The notes beneath the pieces were generated by a model. It worked only from the letters and a program-made list of their open reading frames with translations, searched no databases and was not told where the DNA came from. The position numbers and the translations under genes were made by a program. A DNA stretch of 10,680 bases from CAYPXN01 sp964414715 (GTDB taxonomy: Bacteria > UBA10199 > JADFYH01), in assembly GCA_964414715.1 (NCBI GenBank), contig CAYPXN010000122.1, positions 1 through 10,680 on the forward strand, written 5' to 3'. Below are positions 7,402-10,680 of this stretch, one piece after another. Numbering within the stretch: the first letter of the stretch is position 1; each line of letters starts with the position of its first letter.

Positions 7402-8067
7402 ATGCTTGAACTAATAAAAAAAATTTTTTCCTCAAACAATTTTCTGCCGCATGTCCATTGTTATCTTGGAAATGCAACGGTCATTAAGCTTCATCTTATC
7501 TCGGATTTACTTATCGCACTTGCTTATTATTCCATTCCCATCATTCTTCTTTATTTCATTCGCAAAAGACAAGACATCCCTTTCCGTGGAATATTTTTCA
7601 TGTTTGGTGCTTTCATTCTCGCATGTGGAACGACTCATTTTATGGAAATGTGGACTCTTTGGTACCCGACCTATTGGCTCAGCGGCCTCATTAAAGCCTG
7701 TACAGCAATTTTATCTGTTACCACTGCAATTGTTCTGATTCCTACTACGCCAAAGGCATTGACTTTAAGGAGTCCGCAAGAATTGGAAAAAATAAATCAA
7801 GAATTAGAAAAACAAATTCTTCAAAGAAAATTAACCGAAGAGAAACTCACGCAAAGTCAATTCGAGTTGGAAAAACGAGTGGAAGAGAGAACCCAAGAAC
7901 TTACAAGAGAAATCGTAGAAAGAAAACGTTTCGAAAATGCTTTGGAAAATAAAACAAAAGAATTGGCTCGATCCAATAAGGAACTTGAACACTTTGCGTA
8001 TATTACTTCCCATGACCTTCAGGAACCTATTTATGTTATCTCCGGTTTTTCTGATACTTTAAAGTAA
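7402..8067 (+). CDS. N-terminal part: ethylene-binding (ETR1-type) membrane sensor, coiled coil and H box
   Basis: Numbering from ATG 7402, the 221-residue product starts with an ethylene-receptor domain of three membrane helices (about 30-170 with linkers). The residues that hold copper and ethylene in plant ETR1 (D25, Y32, I35, P36, I62, C65, H69) all fall at a constant offset here: D35, Y42, I45, P46, I72, C75 and H79, in ISDLLIALAYYSIP and FILACGTTHFME. A long coiled coil (about 130-195) follows. Then comes helix 1 of the HisKA domain with phospho-acceptor H204 in SHDLQEP. The product stops just after DTLK, before HisKA helix 2. The start is uncertain: TTG 7384 would add six residues, and both starts have poor ribosome sites. 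Alone, this part could bind ligand but not phosphorylate itself, since it lacks the ATPase domain. Confidence 0.8.
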   Translation: MLELIKKIFSSNNFLPHVHCYLGNATVIKLHLISDLLIALAYYSIPIILLYFIRKRQDIPFRGIFFMFGAFILACGTTHFMEMWTLWYPTYWLSGLIKACTAILSVTTAIVLIPTTPKALTLRSPQELEKINQELEKQILQRKLTEEKLTQSQFELEKRVEERTQELTREIVERKRFENALENKTKELARSNKELEHFAYITSHDLQEPIYVISGFSDTLK

Positions 8068-8097
8068 CAGTTCGGAGAAAGAATAGACCAAGAAGGC

Positions 8098-8667
8098 TTG
8101 TTTCTCTTGGATCGTATCCAAAATGCAACTCATCGAATGGATCAATTGATTAAAGACCTCCTCGAATTTGCTCGTGTCAGCACACAGAAGAAGCCTTTTG
8201 AAGAAATCGATTTGAATTCAATCCTTCAGGAAATAATTTCGCTCCTCGAAATAAAAATTAAAGAAACACAGACTCAAATCAAAATTGAAAAACTTCCTAC
8301 AATTTACGCTGATAAAAACCAAATGCGACAATTGTTTCAAAATCTTATTGGCAATTCTATTAAGTTTAGAAAAAAAGACGTTAAGCCAGAAATCTTGATT
8401 AAAGCTCTCCAGATAAATAAGGATTTTGTAGAAATTCTAATAAAGGATAATGGTATAGGTTTTGAGCAAGCTTATTCTGATAAAATTTTAGAGCCTTTCC
8501 AAAGACTTCATACAAGAGAAGAGTATGACGGAAGTGGCTTGGGACTTGCTATCTGTCAAAAAATAGTTTCCCGACATGGAGGAAAAATTTCGGCAAACGG
8601 CACACCTCAACAAGGGGCTTCTTTCGTTATTACACTTTCTAACGCAAAGGAATTGACTCATGAATAA
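8098..8667 (+). CDS. C-terminal part: HisKA helix 2 and ATPase domain of the interrupted kinase
   Basis: This open frame follows the TAA in the same phase. It holds HisKA helix 2 (LFLLDRIQNATHRM) and a complete HATPase_c domain: N box NLIGNSIKF, DNGIGF, EPFQRLH and GSGLGLAI. It lacks the phospho-acceptor histidine. If translated separately, starts could be TTG 8098 or TTG 8107. AGAAGG at 8091-8096 is too close to the first and well placed (10 bases) for the second, so reinitiation is conceivable. The final codons overlap the start of the next receiver gene by 8 bases, which shows that the whole unit evolved as one operon. Whether this half is made at all is unknown. Confidence 0.6.
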   Translation: MFLLDRIQNATHRMDQLIKDLLEFARVSTQKKPFEEIDLNSILQEIISLLEIKIKETQTQIKIEKLPTIYADKNQMRQLFQNLIGNSIKFRKKDVKPEILIKALQINKDFVEILIKDNGIGFEQAYSDKILEPFQRLHTREEYDGSGLGLAICQKIVSRHGGKISANGTPQQGASFVITLSNAKELTHE

Positions 8668-9091
8668 CGTGTTTCAAAAACAGGTATTTCTTATTGCAGA
8701 AGATGACAGTGATCATTTCTACATGATCAAAAATGCCTTCAAAGGTAATCGTTTGGAAGAAGATTTGTTTAGGGTCACAAACGGCGTCGAGGCAATGGAT
8801 TATCTTTTACATCAAGGAAAATATGAGGATGTGAGAACTTATCCCAGACCTTTGATGGTAATTCTGGATCTCAATTTACCTAAAAAAGATGGGCGTGCTG
8901 TGTTGAAAGAAATGAAAGCCTCTCCCTCTTTGGAAGACATCCCTGTTGCAATACTCACCACTTCTATCAATAAAGAAGATGAAATTAACTCTTACAATTC
9001 AGGAGCCAAGTTTTTTTTTAAGAAACCTGTACTTCTTAAAGAATACATAAACATTGTCAAAACCTTAAAAGAATATTGCCTACATTTATAA
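8660..9091 (+). CDS. Rcp1/CheY-like receiver, partner of the ethylene-type kinase
   Basis: The 143-residue single receiver domain belongs to the Rcp1 type usually paired with phytochrome-like kinases. Its hallmarks are the EDD pocket (E14-D15-D16), a longer helix-2 loop (LHQGKYEDVRTYPRP), phosphorylation site D70 (VILDLNLPKKDG), the switch T100 in ILTTS, and K122-P123. It begins inside the end of the kinase gene (8-base overlap), which supports co-translation and a cognate relationship. No output domain is attached, so its effect should come through protein interaction or further phosphotransfer. It is intact although the kinase before it carries a nonsense codon. A hairpin starts at the end of the coding sequence. 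Confidence 0.93.
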   Translation: MNNVFQKQVFLIAEDDSDHFYMIKNAFKGNRLEEDLFRVTNGVEAMDYLLHQGKYEDVRTYPRPLMVILDLNLPKKDGRAVLKEMKASPSLEDIPVAILTTSINKEDEINSYNSGAKFFFKKPVLLKEYINIVKTLKEYCLHL

Positions 9092-9106
9092 GGTTTCCTT
9101 AAATGT
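9082..9106 (+). terminator. weak hairpin at the end of the Rcp1-like gene
   Basis: ACATTTA (9082-9088) pairs with TAAATGT (9100-9106) and AGG with CCT around a TTT loop, with a two-base bulge. The stem includes the stop codon. No U-run follows directly; a T-rich stretch comes about 20 bases later. It could be a weak terminator or an mRNA 3' end stabiliser. Confidence 0.3.
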
Positions 9107-9135
9107 CCTATAGTAAATTTCTTCAGTTTTTTGTT

Positions 9136-9238
9136 GAGGCCGGAACCCTCTGCGCTTCGCTTCGAGGACGGCTTCGCTACGCTTCGCGCGTCGAACCGGG
9201 TGCCGGTTTCCTTGTGCCCGAGGCCGGAATCGAACCGG
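9136..9238 (-). repeat. split partial copy of the tRNA-Leu 3' end with GCTTCG-rich insert
   Basis: GAGGCCGGAA occurs at 9136-9145 and again at 9220-9229 inside the tRNA-Leu gene. TCGAACCGG occurs at 9191-9199 and at 9230-9238. In the tRNA the two words are contiguous (acceptor/T-arm). In the other copy they are separated by 45 bases (9146-9190) rich in direct GCTTCG repeats. AACCGG-GTG-CCGGTT at 9194-9208 also forms a small hairpin. This looks like a duplicated tRNA 3' end interrupted by a repeat element; the history is inferred. Confidence 0.5.
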
Positions 9239-9301
9239 CACGCCCTTATTCAGAACCCAGGATTTTAAGTCCTGTGTGTCTACCAATTCCACCACTCGGG
9301 C
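9215..9301 (-). tRNA. tRNA-Leu (anticodon TAA)
   Basis: The 87-base gene folds completely. The acceptor stem GCCCGAG pairs with CTCGGGC. The D arm has GGAATTGGTAGAC. The anticodon stem CAGGA/TCCTG encloses the loop CTTAAAA with anticodon TAA. A long variable arm, as expected for leucine, follows, then the T arm GCCGG-TTCGATT-CCGGC. The discriminator is A and CCA is not encoded. It is transcribed leftward, downstream of tRNA-Cys. Confidence 0.97.
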
Positions 9302-9413
9302 TATTGCTCGCCCCAGCAAAGTTGGGACTCGCTAAAGTCAGGGTCCGCCTTAGGCGGATCCTTCTGAAAACTCCCATCGCTTCAGGAGTTATCATTCATT
9401 TATTTTACAACTG
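9302..9413 (-). other. tRNA spacer with two small hairpins
   Basis: This 112-base spacer between the tRNA genes has two inverted repeats: TCCGCC/GGCGGA around TTA (about 9344-9358), and AACTCC/GGAGTT (9369-9374 and 9385-9390). On the minus strand the second is followed by TTTT only briefly. They could guide processing of a Cys-Leu tRNA precursor or end part of the transcripts. Confidence 0.35.
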
Positions 9414-9485
<72 letters not shown>

Positions 9486-9711
9486 TTGTACTACTACAAT
9501 TTCAATAACTTAATAAATTTACTTGCCTTTTCTAGCATTTTTGAGTCATTTCGCCTTTTAAGTATTTTACGCTTTTTTAGTCTTTTCAGGCCTACTGTTG
9601 GTAGAAACTGTAGGTAGAAAAAGAGAACTTACTGGCACTGTCAGTTATTCCATATTTTACGTATATTTCAAGTTTTAAAGTTGGGGCACTAAAAAAGAAA
9701 AGGAGAAATAA

Positions 9712-10245
9712 ATGCCTATGGAACTTAGAGCCCAAGCAACCCTTATGAAGTTGCAAAACAATCTGGAAGATGGGAAAAAGTTTCTCAGTTACAAAGATCT
9801 TTCAGACCTTAAAAATCTGAATGGAGAAACAGAGGAAAAGTATCGTCGCACTCTCATGAAGCTTAAAACCCATGGGTGTGTAGAAATTGCCCCGATTCCG
9901 AATTCTGCAGAAGACATCCAAGATTCTTCAATTATAAAAATAACACCGACAGGAATCGGTGCCATGGCCGCCCCAAGCATTCATGGAAATTATGAGTGGC
10001 CGATACCACCTCAGACGATTACCCCGTCCATCACAGTTACAGGTGCTCACAATGTCCAAATTGGTGACCACAATATAATGTCACTCCAAGACTCTCATGC
10101 AGTTACAGTTTTAAGGTCTTACATTGAGAAAAGCGACATGCCGGCGGAGACCAAGAAATCACTTCTTGCGAGAATTGGCGACTTTGCAAAGGATTTGACT
10201 ACTGAGATTATTGCTAAAATAGCAGTGGAGTCGTTTAAGAATTGA
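9712..10245 (+). CDS. winged-helix protein with a RHIM-like amyloid core motif
   Basis: The 177-residue protein has a strong ribosome site (AGGAG 9701-9705) six bases before ATG 9712. Residues 5-85 look like a winged helix-turn-helix: YKDLSDLKNL, the recognition-like helix EEKYRRTLMKLKTHGCVEI, and a wing strand IIKITPTGIGAM. A Pro-rich linker (95-106) leads to ITVTGAHNVQIGDHNIM. Here V115-Q116-I117-G118-x-x-N121 matches the core of the RHIM amyloid motif of RIPK1, RIPK3, ZBP1 and TRIF. A helical C-terminal tail (128-177) follows. RHIM-like motifs in bacteria occur in proteins suspected to signal through amyloid assembly in immunity-like pathways. No second motif-bearing partner is visible here. 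Codons are more GC-rich than in the kinases. The fold assignments are pattern-based; the function is unknown. It is convergent with the ribbon-helix-helix gene, 7 bases apart. Confidence 0.85.
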   Translation: MPMELRAQATLMKLQNNLEDGKKFLSYKDLSDLKNLNGETEEKYRRTLMKLKTHGCVEIAPIPNSAEDIQDSSIIKITPTGIGAMAAPSIHGNYEWPIPPQTITPSITVTGAHNVQIGDHNIMSLQDSHAVTVLRSYIEKSDMPAETKKSLLARIGDFAKDLTTEIIAKIAVESFKN

Positions 10246-10252
10246 AAACGTT

Positions 10253-10453
10253 CTAAGTGCGCGGGCCAAAGCAGAGTTTCAAAGATCGCTCGATAATTTC
10301 CCCTCGCGGCGTTTCTCCACGAGCTTCATCAAGCATCTTTAAGACGTCCGGATCCATGGTGATAAGCACCCGTTTCTTGGGAGCATCGCCTTTGGTCTTT
10401 CGGCCCGCTCCTGTGCGCTTCCCACCCCAGGATTTTGATTTCGCTTTAGACAT
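10253..10453 (-). CDS. small ribbon-helix-helix DNA-binding protein
   Basis: The 66-residue protein has a basic Gly/Lys/Arg-rich N-terminal arm (GGKRTGAGRK), then a short strand RVLITM (28-33), helix DPDVLKMLDEA (34-44), a turn and helix EIIERSLKLC (52-61). This is the strand-helix-helix layout of CopG/Arc-type repressors, common on plasmids, phages and in antitoxins. No toxin gene is adjacent, so it may be an orphan regulator. The start ATG 10453 has no ribosome site, but a palindromic TATA-rich promoter lies just upstream, so a leaderless transcript is possible. It ends with TAG. Its codons are GC-richer than those of the two-component genes. Autorepression through the palindrome is inferred from family habit. 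Confidence 0.78.
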   Translation of the reverse strand: MSKAKSKSWGGKRTGAGRKTKGDAPKKRVLITMDPDVLKMLDEARGETPRGEIIERSLKLCFGPRT

Positions 10454-10459
10454 GAATTG

Positions 10460-10488
10460 AGTATATATACTTTCATCCTTTGTTTAAC
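10460..10488 (-). promoter_or_regulatory. palindromic operator/promoter of the ribbon-helix-helix gene
   Basis: AGTATATATACT (10460-10471) is a perfect 12-bp palindrome. On the minus strand it contains TATACT, 5 of 6 matches to a -10 box, ending six bases before the ATG. TTAAAC (10483-10488) is a poor -35 at 16 bases. The overlap of dyad and -10 box fits autoregulation. Confidence 0.4.
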
Positions 10489-10503
10489 GCAAAGGTTTTG
10501 GTT

Positions 10504-10546
10504 AAGGGGCCCTCCTGTTCGCGCAGGAAAGGCCCCTTTAATTTTT
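10504..10546 (+). terminator. strong GC-rich hairpin with T-tract
   Basis: AAGGGGCC (10504-10511) pairs with GGCCCCTT (10531-10538), and TCCTG (10513-10517) with CAGGA (10524-10528), around loop TTCGCG. TTTAATTTTT follows on the plus strand, the mark of an intrinsic terminator in that direction. By position it also starts four bases after the stop of the minus-strand partial gene, but the minus-strand tail (TTAACC) is poor in U. Confidence 0.7.
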
Positions 10547-10680
10547 AGATTGTCTTCAAAGTGATAACGCAGGTTGATTTCTTGAACTCGGAGTACAAAC
10601 TTGGATGAACCGATTCGAAAGTCTTGGAATCGAAGGTGCTGCGTTCGGTGAGAGATCTTTTCACTTTATCATTTCCAATC
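10545..10680 (-). CDS. C-terminal end of an unrecognised gene (partial)
   Basis: On the minus strand a frame is open from the window edge to TAA at 10545-10547, giving about 44 C-terminal residues. They are rich in Ser, Thr, Lys and Phe (for example FESVHPSLYSEFKKS), soluble and without recognisable motif. No start is visible, and the gene continues beyond the window. The frame is supported by the hairpin placed just after its stop. The function is unknown. It lies upstream of the ribbon-helix-helix gene on the same strand, separated by the hairpin and that gene's own promoter, so co-transcription is doubtful. Confidence 0.55.
   Translation of the reverse strand, partial: IGNDKVKRSLTERSTFDSKTFESVHPSLYSEFKKSTCVITLKTI

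Larger units (their letters stand above)
7402..8667 (+). pseudogene. ethylene-receptor-type histidine kinase interrupted by an in-frame TAA
   Basis: Read through the TAA at 8065-8067, this is one continuous kinase of about 420 residues: three membrane helices, coiled coil, HisKA and ATPase domain, all in one frame with no other stop. The HAMP kinase at 5267-6877 aligns to the core without gaps. Its sequence at this place reads DTLK-E-EHG where this gene has DTLK-stop-QFG, so a single GAA-to-TAA change (or CAA to TAA) explains the break. The downstream half keeps every ATPase motif, so the lesion is recent, an assembly error, or tolerated through readthrough or split function. Because TAA also ends other genes here, codon reassignment is excluded. 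The two parts are listed separately. Confidence 0.7.

Noticed and set aside
8065..8067. TAA recoded as a sense codon
   Set aside because: TAA ends other apparently intact genes here (327, 2830, 8667, 9091), so a changed genetic code is not supported.
9146..9190. GCTTCG repeats as a possible CRISPR array
   Set aside because: The units are 6-8 bases, irregular, without spacers, and no cas genes are present.
9086..9319. Minus-strand open frame of 77 codons across the tRNA-Leu gene
   Set aside because: It overlaps the whole of a well-folded tRNA gene and owes its composition to the tRNA and the GCTTCG-rich insert.
10253..10453. Toxin-antitoxin pair with the ribbon-helix-helix protein as antitoxin
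   Set aside because: No toxin-sized gene overlaps or abuts it. The convergent neighbour has a DNA-binding and RHIM-like layout, not a known toxin fold.

Overview
The window is bacterial, AT-rich over most of its length, and looks like a Gram-negative chromosome. A signal-peptide solute-binding protein, a membrane histidine kinase with a large extracytoplasmic loop, and a Ser/Thr kinase with a PEGA domain suggest an envelope-rich, signalling-rich lineage of the old 'Deltaproteobacteria' type (myxobacteria or Bdellovibrio-like relatives). That placement is inference. TAA, TGA and TAG all end apparently intact genes here, so the genetic code is standard.

Left part (1-2886): the C-terminal end of an exported protein with a Cys / membrane helix / basic tail, then a 742-residue Ser/Thr protein kinase. 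The kinase has an unrecognised 240-residue N-terminal region, a complete kinase domain, one membrane segment and a C-terminal PEGA domain.

Middle (2887-9091): a two-component signalling island. It holds a NarL/LuxR-type response regulator (minus strand), a tiny C2H2 zinc-finger protein, a small hypothetical ORF, and a PhnD-like periplasmic binding protein translationally coupled (ATGA overlap) to a HAMP histidine kinase. Next come a stand-alone receiver protein (minus strand) and a second histidine kinase whose membrane domain is an ethylene-receptor (ETR1-type) copper-site domain, followed by an Rcp1/CheY-like receiver. The catalytic cores of the two histidine kinases are close paralogues and align without gaps. 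The second is cut by an in-frame TAA exactly in the turn of the dimerisation hairpin, although the reading frame continues intact to the end. The likely circuit is periplasmic ligand or ethylene sensed by paired kinases, with signal passed to small receiver proteins and the NarL-type regulator. The wiring is inferred.

Right part (9136-10680): tRNA-Leu(TAA) and tRNA-Cys(GCA) on the minus strand. Beside tRNA-Leu lies a partial copy of its 3' end split by a GCTTCG-rich 45-bp segment. Beyond the tRNAs are genes that look compositionally different: a 177-residue protein with a winged helix and a RHIM-like amyloid core motif (VQIGDHN), a convergent ribbon-helix-helix protein with a palindromic operator-like site, a strong hairpin, and the C-terminal end of an unrecognised minus-strand gene. 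This stretch may be accessory DNA at a tRNA locus.

The points most worth a second look are the RHIM-like DNA-binding protein, the ethylene-receptor kinase with its nonsense codon, and a three-arm mutually exclusive hairpin after the zinc-finger gene.
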